DNA of 64,000 nucleotides from Alphaproteobacteria bacterium (GCA_024742605.1 JANSYC010000003.1:1-64000); one strand, 5' to 3'; counted from the first letter of the stretch, positions 49,664 to 59,148 are shown. Translations and numbers: made by a program. Notes: generated by a model from the letters alone, not told the origin.

Positions 49664-51156
49664 CCGACAAGCCCGGTGCCGAAGCCGACATCCCCTCCCG
49701 GTTGCGCATCGCCAGCGGGCTGGTCGCCTCGGGAGACTTTGCGGCGGCGAAGACCAAGGCGGATCAGGTGCTGGTGGAGGCGCCGGATCATCCGGGCGCG
49801 CACGCGTTGGCCGGGATGGCGGCCCTGGGGTTGGAGCACGGGGCGGATGCTATCCGGCATCTGTCGGTTGCGGCCAAACGTCTGGCCGGAAACCCCGCGA
49901 TCCAGGGCAATCTGGCGACCGCCCTGCGGCGTAGCGGTCTGGGGCGGGACGCGCTGATGCCGCAGCGGCGCGCGATCTTGTTGGATCCGAAATCGGCCGG
50001 GGCGGCCCTGGCCTTGGCGCAGATCCTCTCGGACCTGGGCGAGCGATCCAGTTCGGAACGGGCGCACGCCCGGGCGGCGGTGCTGGACCCGACCAATCCG
50101 GAGATCTGGTACAATCTGGGCGTTCTCCGGATTCAGCTCGACCAATTGGAGCGGGCCGCCCAGGCCTACCTGCCTTATGCTCGACTGCTGCATGGACGGC
50201 CCGTAAACCAGGCCGCCACCGACCCGATGCCGAGCCTGCCGGTCGAGCCGGTCCGGCCGGTCTCACGGGTCTGCTGCCTGCATCGTCTCACCCATGACCG
50301 GGATCAGTTCGCGCACCTGCGGGACCAGGATCTGCTGCCGCGCGCCATGGACGACGAGCCGGAACGTTATCAGGCGCTGATCGACGGCCTGTCCGAGGAG
50401 GAGCGCACGGCGATCACCTTTCCGCTCGATGGTCGACGGTATCTGACCATCGCCCGCAGCTGGAACCGCTATGTCCATCTGGAACAGACCGGCTGGACAC
50501 TCGATCGCCCGGCGCTCAACCCGGATCTCGATTGGCCGGGGTTGCAGGCGGCGTTTCTGGGTGGCGACCCGCGCTGTCTTGCGATCGATCGACTGGTCAC
50601 GCCCGAGGCGCTGGAGGCGTTGCTGCGGATCTGCCGGAACAGCACCTTCTGGCATCAGATAAAGGGGGCTGGATATCTCGGCGCCTATCTTAGGGAAGGG
50701 TTTTCCGACCCGCTGATCCTGGCGATCGCCGGGCAGTTGCGGGAGCGGCTGTCGGCGGTTCTGGGAGACCAGCCGGTGCGGATGATCTGGGCCTACAGCT
50801 ATGATCAGGGCATGGTCGGCATCAATCCCCATGCGGATTTCGCGGGCGTCAACATGAACTTCTGGATCACCCCCGACGCGGCCAATCTGGACCCAGACAG
50901 TGGCGGGCTGGTGGTGTATCGGAAGGCTGCGCCCGCGGCCTGGGATTTCCGGGCCTACAACTCCGCGTCGACCGATTTCATCTACGATTTTCTGGGTGAG
51001 GACCGGGCGGACTTCATCCGCATCCCGCACCGGTCGAACCGGGCGGCCCTGTTCGACAGCCGGCTGATTCACGAGACCGACAGCGCCCGTTTCACGCCGG
51101 GATTTCTCAACCGGCGGATCAACATCACCATGCTGTTCGGCGACGGCGGCTCCTGA
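49660..51156 (+). CDS. TPR-containing 2-oxoglutarate/Fe(II)-dependent oxygenase-like protein
   Basis: A 498-residue two-part protein. The N-terminal 170 residues are TPR helices (ASGLVASGDFAAAKTKADQV, NPEIWYNLGVLRIQLDQLER). The C-terminal part has a 2OG-Fe(II) oxygenase core: NPHADFAGVNMNFWITPD (His-x-Asp), the distal His in SRLIHETDSARF and an Arg in LNRRINITMLFG. Such TPR-oxygenases often modify proteins or glycans. The partner is unknown. The GTG start overlaps the EVE stop (GTGA), and no ATG is available in a better position. Possibly the end of the tsaD operon. Confidence 0.8.
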   Translation: MTDKPGAEADIPSRLRIASGLVASGDFAAAKTKADQVLVEAPDHPGAHALAGMAALGLEHGADAIRHLSVAAKRLAGNPAIQGNLATALRRSGLGRDALMPQRRAILLDPKSAGAALALAQILSDLGERSSSERAHARAAVLDPTNPEIWYNLGVLRIQLDQLERAAQAYLPYARLLHGRPVNQAATDPMPSLPVEPVRPVSRVCCLHRLTHDRDQFAHLRDQDLLPRAMDDEPERYQALIDGLSEEERTAITFPLDGRRYLTIARSWNRYVHLEQTGWTLDRPALNPDLDWPGLQAAFLGGDPRCLAIDRLVTPEALEALLRICRNSTFWHQIKGAGYLGAYLREGFSDPLILAIAGQLRERLSAVLGDQPVRMIWAYSYDQGMVGINPHADFAGVNMNFWITPDAANLDPDSGGLVVYRKAAPAAWDFRAYNSASTDFIYDFLGEDRADFIRIPHRSNRAALFDSRLIHETDSARFTPGFLNRRINITMLFGDGGS

Positions 51157-51168
51157 AGGTTCTGCCCG

Positions 51169-52344
51169 TCAATCTCCGCCCAGTACCTGGAACAATCCGT
51201 CCGCGACCGCATCCGCGACCGCCTGATTGCCGGCGGGGGACATGTGGGAGCGCAGGAACATGCGCGACAGGAACGCGCTCTGATTCCGAGCCGCCGGCTC
51301 GGCCCAAGCGTCATAGGTGTCGATGGTGGCAAGACCCTGGGTCTCGGCGCAATCGAGCAGTTGGCGGGAGCCGGCCAGCTCGCTCTGGGTCGCGGGCGAG
51401 GTCGGATCGGTGAAGGCGCGGGCGACGTATTGCGCCACCACCAGCACCCGCGCGCCGGTCGCCTCCTCCAAGGCCCTCAGGCGTCGCATCAGCAGGCAGG
51501 AGACCGAGGCGCCGTCCTGATGCGCTCGGACCTCGGTCAGGCCGCCCGCATACCACCAGTCGGTAAACCCGAAGCCGCGCATCGCGACATCGGCCAGATA
51601 GCTGTAGCCCGCCGCCGTACGCAGCACGCCGAGCTGGGCAATGCGGGGATGGAATTTCTGAGGTGGCGAGTTGCGCAGCTGCAGCTGCCCCTCGACCAGC
51701 TCGAAATACGGCTTCTCGACCCCGGCCCGCTGCACCAGTTCGGTGCGCAGGATATCCTCGTGTTTGAACGCCACCACAATCGCCCAGGGCGAGAGGGCCG
51801 GGGCCAGGCGCTCGGCCCGCAGCACGCTCTGGTCGAGCCCGTAGCCGAAGACGCCCGCATTCGCCACCGGAGCTTCCAGCATCTCGGACAGTCGTGCCGG
51901 CCAAGTCTCGGAATCGGAAACCTCCCCGCCGAAGGTGAACGAATCCCCGACCGCCAGGACGGCGACCGAGTCCGGAGCTATGGCGGGTGGCTTCTGGGTG
52001 GTGCGGAGCCCGAGGTCGTCGGTCGTGACCTGAACACTCCAGGGGTTCGCAGAGCTCGAATAGGACGGCTCCGGGATGTAGCCCAAATCGGGATCGTAGA
52101 CGGTCGGATAGGCCGATTTCAGAAGCGATAGCCGCTCCGCCACATAGTTGCGGGACACGAACGGGATCGTATCAAGCAGGCGCGCGCCGATTTCGAGGGT
52201 TCCGACGGCAATCGCCAGGATCAGGGCAGGCTTCACAAACCGACCGGCGGCCGTCCTGCGCCCGTCGCGCCGCCCTCCGCTCCCCAGGGTCGGGCTGCCG
52301 AGTGACGGATCCTTGAATTTCGACTTTCCGCGTCCGCTCGCCAT
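51169..52344 (-). CDS. SGNH/GDSL hydrolase-like membrane-anchored protein
   Basis: A 391-residue protein. After a basic N-terminus a single membrane helix (FVKPALILAIAVGTLEIGAR, about residues 32-52) anchors an SGNH-type hydrolase domain facing the periplasm. The nucleophile block is VAVLAVGDSFTFGGEVSDSE, and the C-terminal catalytic region reads FLRSHMSPAGNQAVADAVAD with an SHxSxxG-like His. The family includes acyltransferases and esterases acting on exported polysaccharides. The ATG at 52344 has GAGGAG upstream. It is convergent with the TPR-oxygenase and alone. Confidence 0.8.
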   Translation of the reverse strand: MASGRGKSKFKDPSLGSPTLGSGGRRDGRRTAAGRFVKPALILAIAVGTLEIGARLLDTIPFVSRNYVAERLSLLKSAYPTVYDPDLGYIPEPSYSSSANPWSVQVTTDDLGLRTTQKPPAIAPDSVAVLAVGDSFTFGGEVSDSETWPARLSEMLEAPVANAGVFGYGLDQSVLRAERLAPALSPWAIVVAFKHEDILRTELVQRAGVEKPYFELVEGQLQLRNSPPQKFHPRIAQLGVLRTAAGYSYLADVAMRGFGFTDWWYAGGLTEVRAHQDGASVSCLLMRRLRALEEATGARVLVVAQYVARAFTDPTSPATQSELAGSRQLLDCAETQGLATIDTYDAWAEPAARNQSAFLSRMFLRSHMSPAGNQAVADAVADGLFQVLGGD

Positions 52345-52499
52345 CTCGGCACTCCTCACCCATAACTTAGGTGAGTCGGGCAGAATCCCGCAAGGACCGT
52401 GCGCTTCGCAACGTCTGCACTTGCGTGTATAGGACATTGGTGCGGGTTGCGGTGGCGTAAGGATTTGGGTGGCGATTCCGCTGACGGTGGAGAACGCGC

Positions 52500-53003
52500 A
52501 TGACCGAAACCGGCCTCTGGATCTCCGACGAGTCGGATCTCTCCCCGATTGCTCCGGCCCAGCGCGCGGCGCTTCTTCATTGGCGGTCCGCGCGGGTCGC
52601 GTCAGGCGAGGTCCCGTGTCGGAACGCGATTGATCCACCGCTGGCGCTGCCGGCCGTCCTTCCCGTCATGATCATGTTCGAGATCGACCGTCCCGACGGC
52701 CCGGAGTCGCCGACACGGGGTTACCGGTATCGGCTGATCGGAACCGAACTTGTGGCCCGCGCCGGCCGCGACCTGACCGGGCTCCTTTTGCACGAGGTCT
52801 TCGAACCGGAGGCGATAGAGGCAGATCTCGAACTCTATTGGGAACTCGAACAACGCCGCTGTCCATATTTCGGATCCCGCATCTCGTTGATCCCGAAACG
52901 CCAGGCATTTGAGACCTATCGGCGTCTGCTGTTGCCCTTGCGCGCCACCGAAACGGATCGTATCGACCGGATTTGGTGCGTGCTCGACTTCAACGACATG
53001 TGA
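52500..53003 (+). CDS. PAS-domain-like protein
   Basis: A 167-residue soluble protein. It resembles small PAS-fold proteins common in Rhodospirillales (PAS_5-like): LHWRSARVASGEVPCRNAID, PALPAVLPVMIMFEIDRPDG-type core (here AVLPVMIMFEIDR), RGYRYRLIGTELVARAGRDL and FETYRRLLLPLRATETDRID. No output domain is attached. The role is unknown, possibly a sensor or adaptor. Single gene between two intergenic spaces of about 150 bp each. Confidence 0.7.
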   Translation: MTETGLWISDESDLSPIAPAQRAALLHWRSARVASGEVPCRNAIDPPLALPAVLPVMIMFEIDRPDGPESPTRGYRYRLIGTELVARAGRDLTGLLLHEVFEPEAIEADLELYWELEQRRCPYFGSRISLIPKRQAFETYRRLLLPLRATETDRIDRIWCVLDFNDM

Positions 53004-53155
53004 TACGGGAGGCGTGTTTCGGACCATTACCGCTTATTGGTCACTAAGGGTGGAATAAACCGCAGGAAAGCCGTCGGATTGGAAAGACTATTGACGCGGT
53101 CCCATCGCTCGGGGAACCCTGACGATCCTCTTCGGCCCTTTCTCCGGACACAGCC

Positions 53156-55243
53156 ATGACCTCAGAGACGACAGCCCCTCGCCTTGCCGTGGACGTAGGT
53201 GGCACCTTTACCGATGTCGCGATCGAGATCGGGGACCGCCTGATCACCACCAAGGTTCTCACCACACCTGCGGCACCCGAGGAAGGGGTGCTGACGGGGG
53301 TGGCGAAGGCGGTGGAAGAGGCCGGAATCAAGCCGGGTGATCTGGGACTGTTCATCCACGGCACCACCCTCGCCACCAACGCGCTGATCGAGCGCAAAGG
53401 GGCGAAAACCGCTCTGATCACCACCGAGGGCCATCGGGATTCGGTCCAGATGGCGCAGGAAAACCGGTTCGATCAGTACGACATCAACATCGACCGGCCG
53501 GATCCGCTGGTCCCGCGTCATCTCCGCTGGTCGGTGACCGAGCGGATGAACTTCAAGGGGCAGGTGCTGCTGGATCTTGACGCGGACTCGGTCCGGGCGC
53601 TGATTCCTCGGATCCAGGACCACGGCATCGAAGCCGTCGCCATCGGCCTGCTGCATTCCTACGCCAACGGCGCGCATGAGCGTCGGGTGGCCGAAATCCT
53701 GGCGGAGGCCTACCCCGAGCTGTCGGTCACCCTGTCGAGCGAGGTCTGCCCCGAGATCCGGGAATACGAGCGTCAATCGACCGCCAGCGCCAATGCCTAT
53801 GTCCGGCCAAAGATGGCGGGCTATCTGACGGCCCTGTCCGCCCGCATGACGGCACTGGGCTACACCTGTCCGATCCTGCTGATGACCTCGGGCGGAGGGC
53901 TCACCGATCTGGACACCGCCATCCGGTTCCCGATCCGCTTGGTTGAGTCCGGCCCGGCCGGCGGCGCCATTCTGGCGACCGAGATCGCCAAGGAATGCGG
54001 GCTTGACCGGGTGCTGTCCTACGACATGGGCGGGACCACCGCGAAAATCTGTCTGATCGACGATTTCAATCCGCTGTCCAGCCGCACCTTCGAGGTCGCA
54101 CGGGTCTACCGGAATATGAAGGGCAGCGGCCTGCCGGTGCGCATCCCGGCGATCGAGATGGTGGAGATCGGCGCCGGCGGCGGCTCGATCGCCAAGGTCG
54201 ACGGCATGGGGCGTCTGCAGGTCGGACCGGAAAGCTCGGGCGCAGATCCGGGACCCGCCGCCTACGGGCGGGGCGGGCAGCAGGCTACCGTGACCGATGC
54301 CGACGTGGTCCTCGGCAAGGTCGACCCGGAGCGGTTCGCCGGCGGATCCTTCGGGCTCCGGCCGGATCTGGCCGAGCAGGTGGTCCAGGCGGATATCGGC
54401 AAGCCGATGGGGCTGGAAGGGCGCCTGGCCGGTTTTGCGATCGCCGAGATCGTCGACGAGAACATGGCGAACGCGGCCCGTGTGCACGCGATCGAATGGG
54501 GCAAGGACGTGGCCGCCCGCTCGATGATCGCATTCGGTGGTGCCGCCCCGCTGCACGCGGCCCGGATGGCCGAGAAGCTGGAGATCGGTACCATCGTGGT
54601 GCCGACCGGCGCGGGTGTGGGGTCTGCCATCGGTTTCCTGCGGGCGCCGATTTCCTACGAGGTGGTGCGGTCCCGCTATCTGCGGCTGAGCGATTTCGAG
54701 GCCGGTAGCGTCAACGATCTGCTGGGCGAGATGGAAGCGGAGGCGCGGGCGATCGTGCAACATGGCGCGGGAGATGCCGAGCTCAGCGTCCATCGGGTCG
54801 CCTATATGCGTTATATGGGCCAGGGCCACGAGATTACGGTCGACCTGCCGGCGGGTGATCTGACGGACGGTCATGCGGACAGCATCCGCACCTTTTTCGA
54901 GACGGAGTATGCAGCACTTTATGGCCGCACCATTCCGGGCCAGGAGCCGGAGATCCTGTCTTGGACCCTGACCGTATCCGCGCCGATCGTTGCGGCTGCG
55001 GAGGCCGTCGGCGACGTGCCCGCGATCGAGGCCGCCAAACCGGTCGGCAGCCGACAGGTGTTCGACCCGGATCTGCAGGAAACCGTCGACTACGCGATCT
55101 ATCTCCGCGCCGATCTCACGCCCGGCATGAGCGTCACCGGTCCGGCCCTGATCGTCGAGGATCAGACGACCACGGTGGTGACCTCGCCATTTGACCTGTC
55201 GGTCAATGGGATCGGCTATCTCATCCTCACCCGCACCCGCTGA
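53156..55243 (+). CDS. hyuA: Hydantoinase/oxoprolinase family protein, subunit A
   Basis: A 695-residue ATP-binding subunit of the N-methylhydantoinase/oxoprolinase/acetone-carboxylase-like family. The N-terminal actin-like motif is LAVDVGGTFTDVAIEIGDRL. HGTTLATNALIERKGAKTAL and SYDMGGTTAKICLIDDFNPL are further nucleotide-binding blocks. The central EIGAGGGSIAKVDGMGRLQV is conserved. Such enzymes hydrolyse ATP to open cyclic amides (hydantoins, 5-oxoproline). The partner subunit begins 12 bp downstream. The substrate is not predictable. Confidence 0.9.
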   Translation: MTSETTAPRLAVDVGGTFTDVAIEIGDRLITTKVLTTPAAPEEGVLTGVAKAVEEAGIKPGDLGLFIHGTTLATNALIERKGAKTALITTEGHRDSVQMAQENRFDQYDINIDRPDPLVPRHLRWSVTERMNFKGQVLLDLDADSVRALIPRIQDHGIEAVAIGLLHSYANGAHERRVAEILAEAYPELSVTLSSEVCPEIREYERQSTASANAYVRPKMAGYLTALSARMTALGYTCPILLMTSGGGLTDLDTAIRFPIRLVESGPAGGAILATEIAKECGLDRVLSYDMGGTTAKICLIDDFNPLSSRTFEVARVYRNMKGSGLPVRIPAIEMVEIGAGGGSIAKVDGMGRLQVGPESSGADPGPAAYGRGGQQATVTDADVVLGKVDPERFAGGSFGLRPDLAEQVVQADIGKPMGLEGRLAGFAIAEIVDENMANAARVHAIEWGKDVAARSMIAFGGAAPLHAARMAEKLEIGTIVVPTGAGVGSAIGFLRAPISYEVVRSRYLRLSDFEAGSVNDLLGEMEAEARAIVQHGAGDAELSVHRVAYMRYMGQGHEITVDLPAGDLTDGHADSIRTFFETEYAALYGRTIPGQEPEILSWTLTVSAPIVAAAEAVGDVPAIEAAKPVGSRQVFDPDLQETVDYAIYLRADLTPGMSVTGPALIVEDQTTTVVTSPFDLSVNGIGYLILTRTR

Positions 55244-55254
55244 GGGACCACGAC

Positions 55255-56925
55255 ATGGCGTCCAATCTGACCGCACTCGACAAGATCCAGACTCAGATCC
55301 AGTGGAACCGGCTGCTGTCGGTGGTGGAGGAACAGGCCCAGGTCCTGGTCCGCACCGCCTTCTCGACCTCGGCACGCGAGGCGGGGGACATCTCCGCCGG
55401 TGTGTTCGATATCGAGGGCCGCATGCTGGCACAGGCCGTGACAGGGACTCCGGGCCACGTGAACGCGATGGCCGCTTCGGTCGGCTTCTTCCTGGAGCGG
55501 TTCCCGATCGAAACCATGTCCGACGGGGACGTGTTCATCACCAACGACCCCTGGCTCGGGACCGGGCACCTCAACGACTTCACGGTCGTCACCCCGACCT
55601 TCCTGGACGGCAAGCCGATCGGCCTGTTCGCCTGCACCAGCCATGTGGTCGATGTGGGCGGGCGGGGCTTCGGGCCGGACGGGCGGCAGGTCTTCGAGGA
55701 AGGCATTCGCATCCCGATCATGCCTCTGGCCCGCGCTGGCGTGCTCGACGAGGGCGTGCTGTCGATCATCCGGGTCAACGTCCGCAATCCGGTCGAGGTC
55801 GAGGGCGATCTCTACTCGCTGATGGCCTGCAACGATGTGGGCGGCAAGCGGCTGGTCGACATGATGCGGGAGTTCGAGCTGACCGATCTCGACGATCTGG
55901 GCCGCCACATCATCGAGATCTCGCGCGCCGGCATGCTGGAGGAATTCTCCAAGCTGCCGAAGGGCACCTATCGCAACGCCATGACCATCGACGGCTTCGA
56001 ATCCGAGATCGAACTGGTGGCGGCCCTGACCGTGACCGATGACGGGGTCGATGTGGACTTCGCGGGCACGTCGGGCACCTCGCGCTACGGGATCAATGTG
56101 CCGCTGACCTATACCCAGGCCTATGCGTCCTTCGGGGTGCGCTGCGTGATCGGCGGCAAGGTACCGAACAATGCGGGCTCGCTCGGTGCGGTGCGGGTGA
56201 CGGCCCCGAAGGGCTCGATCCTGAACGCGCCCGATCCGGTGGCCGTGGCGGCCCGGCATGTGATCGGCCAGATGCTGCCGGACGTGGTATTGGGGTGTTT
56301 GAACCAGATCATGCCGAACCAGGTGCCTGCCGAGGGGACCAGCTGCCTCTACAATCCGGTTCTCTTGGGCGGGCAGGGCATCACCGATGAGGATTACGGC
56401 GATGGCACCCCGTTCGCCATGAACACTTTCCACGCGGGCGGCACCGGTGCGCGCCCGGGCAAGGACGGGATGGACGCCACCGCCTTCCCCTCGGGCGTGC
56501 GCAACACGCCGGTCGAGGTGAACGAGACCATCGCGCCGCTTGTGATCTGGCGGAAAGAATACCGCGAGGACAGTGGCGGGGCCGGCACCCATCGCGGTGG
56601 CATCGGCCAGGTCATGACCATCGCCCATTCCCAGGGGAAAGCGTTCGCCATGAACTGCATGTTCGATCGGGTGAAGAACCCGCCTCGCGGCCGCAATGGC
56701 GGTGGTGATGGGGTGGCCGGCCGGATCCAGCTCGACAGCGGGCCAGACTTCAACGGCAAGGGCCGGCAGACGATTCCATCCGGCGACCGGGTCACGGTCT
56801 ACATGCCGGGTGGCGGTGGTCTGGGTGATCCGAAAAAACGGGACAAAGCCGCCGTGGCGCGTGACGTGCTGGAAGGCTATGTCAGCGAGAAGACCGCGCG
56901 CGGGGTCTACGGCTGGGAGGGGTGA
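55255..56925 (+). CDS. hyuB: Hydantoinase/oxoprolinase family protein, subunit B
   Basis: A 556-residue subunit of the same enzyme. Family motifs are STSAREAGDISAGVFDIEGR, DGDVFITNDPWLGTGHLNDF, TVVTPTFLDGKPIGLFACTS and a C-terminal GGGLGDPKKRDKAAVARDVL. It forms a complex with subunit A for ATP-dependent hydrolysis of a cyclic imide or amide. AGGGA precedes the ATG. Length and order are normal. Usually paired in operons with transporters, but no transporter is present here. Confidence 0.9.
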   Translation: MASNLTALDKIQTQIQWNRLLSVVEEQAQVLVRTAFSTSAREAGDISAGVFDIEGRMLAQAVTGTPGHVNAMAASVGFFLERFPIETMSDGDVFITNDPWLGTGHLNDFTVVTPTFLDGKPIGLFACTSHVVDVGGRGFGPDGRQVFEEGIRIPIMPLARAGVLDEGVLSIIRVNVRNPVEVEGDLYSLMACNDVGGKRLVDMMREFELTDLDDLGRHIIEISRAGMLEEFSKLPKGTYRNAMTIDGFESEIELVAALTVTDDGVDVDFAGTSGTSRYGINVPLTYTQAYASFGVRCVIGGKVPNNAGSLGAVRVTAPKGSILNAPDPVAVAARHVIGQMLPDVVLGCLNQIMPNQVPAEGTSCLYNPVLLGGQGITDEDYGDGTPFAMNTFHAGGTGARPGKDGMDATAFPSGVRNTPVEVNETIAPLVIWRKEYREDSGGAGTHRGGIGQVMTIAHSQGKAFAMNCMFDRVKNPPRGRNGGGDGVAGRIQLDSGPDFNGKGRQTIPSGDRVTVYMPGGGGLGDPKKRDKAAVARDVLEGYVSEKTARGVYGWEG

Positions 56926-56934
56926 GGGGCGTCC

Positions 56935-57153
56935 CTACGCCGCGCAACACTCGCCGCCGGTCTGAATCGGCGGACACGGGACCGTTCCGTACGAGCAGAA
57001 CACACAACAGTCGCCCGCCTTCGGCTTGAGGACCTCACCGCAACCGGTACAGTCGTAGAAATACTGACAGGCATTGGTCGGCATGGTCTCGACCGCCGAG
57101 TGGCCGCACTCCGGGCAGGTGATCTCGGAGCGGAGGACTGTCTCTGCGTTCAC
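56935..57153 (-). CDS. GDCCVxC domain-containing cysteine-rich protein
   Basis: A 72-residue protein with nine or so cysteines: a rubredoxin-like ITCPECGHSAVETMPTNACQ, YFYDCTGCGEVLKPKAGDCC, then VFCSYGTVPCPPIQTGGECC. The GDCCVFC word defines a small family of putative metal-binding proteins often near mercury or redox genes. GTG at 57153 overlaps the glutathione peroxidase stop (GTGA), so it is co-translated as the last gene of a redox operon. The length is normal. Confidence 0.8.
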   Translation of the reverse strand: MNAETVLRSEITCPECGHSAVETMPTNACQYFYDCTGCGEVLKPKAGDCCVFCSYGTVPCPPIQTGGECCAA

Positions 57154-57695
57154 TTCGGCAGCACTTTCTCGACTGCTGCGGCCAGCTCCGGAGCGTCCGG
57201 TTTGGTCTGGCTGGGGAACAGCGCGACCACATGGCCCCCGGGGTCGATCAGATACTTGTAGAAGTTCCATTGCGGGGCTTTGCCGCCCGCCTGCTCAGCC
57301 ATCCAGCGGTACATCGGATGCGCAGCGCTACCGACCACGTCGACCTTTTCGGTCATCGGGAAATCGACCGAGAAATTGACCGCGCAGAACTCCTTGATCT
57401 CGGTCTCGGTGCCCGGCTCCTGGCCGCCAAAATTGTTGGACGGCACGCCTAGCACCACCAGGCCCTTGTCCCGGTAGGTCTGCCAGAGCGCCTGAAGCCC
57501 CTCGTACTGATAGGTGAAGCCGCAGCGTGAGGCGGTGTTCACCACCAGCACGGCTTTGCCTTTGTACTGGTCCATTGCCAGTGGGCCGCCGTCGATCGAG
57601 GTGAAGCTGTAGTCATAGGCGTCGTTGCTTGCCATTGCCGGGGCTCCAAACGCGACCGCCAGGATCGCCGTCAATCCGCAGAAAAATCTAATCAT
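57150..57695 (-). CDS. Glutathione peroxidase family protein, exported
   Basis: A 181-residue thiol peroxidase. The N-terminal signal peptide (MIRFFCGLTAILAVAFGAPA) sends it to the periplasm. The catalytic Cys lies in VNTASRCGFTYQYEGLQAL, followed by GVPSNNFGGQEPG, NFSVDFPMTEKVDV and QWNFYKYLIDPGG, with the expected Trp and Asn. It reduces hydroperoxides with thioredoxin-like or glutathione donors. Its start overlaps the end of the sulfite-oxidase-like gene by 8 bp and its stop the GDCCVxC gene. Confidence 0.9.
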   Translation of the reverse strand: MIRFFCGLTAILAVAFGAPAMASNDAYDYSFTSIDGGPLAMDQYKGKAVLVVNTASRCGFTYQYEGLQALWQTYRDKGLVVLGVPSNNFGGQEPGTETEIKEFCAVNFSVDFPMTEKVDVVGSAAHPMYRWMAEQAGGKAPQWNFYKYLIDPGGHVVALFPSQTKPDAPELAAAVEKVLPK

Positions 57696-58350
57696 ATCGC
57701 TGCTCCCTCCAGGGGTCACCCAGCATGTGATAGCCACGGCTTTCCCAGAACCCTTTCACGTCGCGGTCGACCAGGCGGATCGACCGGATCCATTTCGCAC
57801 TCTTCCAGAAGTAGAGCGACGGAACGACGAGTCGAACCGGCCCGCCATGCTCGCGGGTCAGCGGCGCGTCGTTCCAGTGTGTGACCAGCAGGCTGTCCGG
57901 CTCCTGCAGGTACTCGAGCGGCAGGCCGGTGGTGTAGCCGTCATAGGATTTGATCAGCGCGAACCGGGCCTCCTCCCGTGGCCGGGCCTCCGCCAGCAGA
58001 TCCAGGGTCGCAACGCCGCGCCACCTGTTGTCCAGCCGGGACCAGAAGGTCACGCAATGGATATCGCTCACCCGCTCTGTCTGCGGGATCGCCTGGAGAT
58101 CCGTATAGGCTAGTTTCATCGGGCCGTGCACCAGACCCTCAACGCTCAGCGCCCAGTCCTTGGCGGAAATGTTCGGATGGGTGCCCAGATCCAGCACCGG
58201 CCAGTCCCGCACCAGATGTTGGCCTGCCGGCATCCGCCCGCCGGTCGGCACGATTGTCGGCCTCGCGGCGGGGGGCTGCCGCCGGTCGCGGGCCCAACGC
58301 TCCTTCTCGGCGATCAGCTTGTCCCGGCGCGGGATCACGGTGTCGGACAT
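57688..58350 (-). CDS. Sulfite oxidase-like molybdopterin oxidoreductase (YuiH/YedY-like)
   Basis: A 220-residue molybdopterin enzyme with the sulfite-oxidase fold. The Mo-ligand Cys is in SDIHCVTFWSRLDNRWRGVA. Further conserved parts are SYDGYTTGLPLEYLQEPDSL, LTREHGGPVRLVVPSLYFWK and SAKWIRSIRL. No signal peptide is present, so it appears cytoplasmic, unlike MsrP/YedY. GAGGAG lies before the ATG at 58350. It leads a three-gene redox operon with glutathione peroxidase and the GDCCVxC protein. Confidence 0.85.
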   Translation of the reverse strand: MSDTVIPRRDKLIAEKERWARDRRQPPAARPTIVPTGGRMPAGQHLVRDWPVLDLGTHPNISAKDWALSVEGLVHGPMKLAYTDLQAIPQTERVSDIHCVTFWSRLDNRWRGVATLDLLAEARPREEARFALIKSYDGYTTGLPLEYLQEPDSLLVTHWNDAPLTREHGGPVRLVVPSLYFWKSAKWIRSIRLVDRDVKGFWESRGYHMLGDPWREQRYD

Positions 58351-58491
58351 GATTTTCAGCTCCTCGCAAGCAGACATGGCATCGACGATGCCGGCTTGCC
58401 AGCGTGATCACGAGAATGTTGCCGACCCGGCGCTGGCGGGCAGGCGTATCCGATGCAATCTTCTCGGGACACGCGCACCGGAGGATCCGTC

Positions 58492-59148
58492 ATGAGCACC
58501 CTCGCAGAACAGTTGGCGGCCAATACCGCCGCCCGCCGGAAGGTGCTTGCGGCGGAGGACTGGAAGACGATCGACGGCTCCATCGCCGCGCTTGGGGCCA
58601 CGGGGATTCGCTCCTCGGTCCTCAAGACCGGCGAAACAGCGCCTGATTTCGTCCTGCCCAATTCCGATGGCGTCCCGGTCAGCTCGATCGAACTGCGCGC
58701 TAAAGGACCGCTGGTGGTGAAGTTCTACCGCGGATCCTGGTGTTCCTACTGCAATGTCGAGGTGCGGGCGCTGATGGGCGTGCTGGAGGAAATCCGGAGC
58801 TTGGGTGGTGACATGGTCGGGATCACCCCGGAGCTGCCCGACGAGGCCGCAAAGATGACCGAAAAGCATGGGCTGGAGTTTGAGGTGCTGTCCGATCGCG
58901 GCAACACGATCGCGCGCGCGTACGGGCTGGTCTGGACGCTGCCTGATCATGTGCGCGAATTCTACGGAAAGATCGGCCTGGATCTGGAACGCTCGAATGG
59001 CGACGACAGTTGGGAGCTGCCGATCCCGGGAAATTTCGTGCTGGCGCCGGACGGCATCCTGCTCGACGTGTTCGCCGATCCGGACTACCGGGTGCGGCAG
59101 GAACCCGCAGATGTGGTGGCAGCGATACGGCGCTGGCGGGGCGGCTGA
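58492..59148 (+). CDS. AhpC/TSA-family peroxiredoxin-like protein
   Basis: A 218-residue thioredoxin-fold protein. The active-site motif is KFYRGSWCSYCNVEVRALMG (Cys-x2-Cys), followed by GITPELPDEAAKMTEKHGLE, DRGNTIARAYGLVWTLPDHV and IPGNFVLAPDGILLDVFADP. It is of the AhpC/TSA type that reduces peroxides or acts as a redoxin. ATG at 58492 was preferred to an earlier in-frame ATG at 58453 because the family starts here. Divergent from the sulfite-oxidase-like gene and close to it, which extends the redox cluster. Confidence 0.85.
   Translation: MSTLAEQLAANTAARRKVLAAEDWKTIDGSIAALGATGIRSSVLKTGETAPDFVLPNSDGVPVSSIELRAKGPLVVKFYRGSWCSYCNVEVRALMGVLEEIRSLGGDMVGITPELPDEAAKMTEKHGLEFEVLSDRGNTIARAYGLVWTLPDHVREFYGKIGLDLERSNGDDSWELPIPGNFVLAPDGILLDVFADPDYRVRQEPADVVAAIRRWRGG

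Noticed and set aside
53162-55432. Very long open frame on the minus strand opposite hyuA (over 750 codons)
   Set aside because: It mirrors the codon positions of the clearly homologous plus-strand gene in high-GC DNA and its translation has no recognisable motif.
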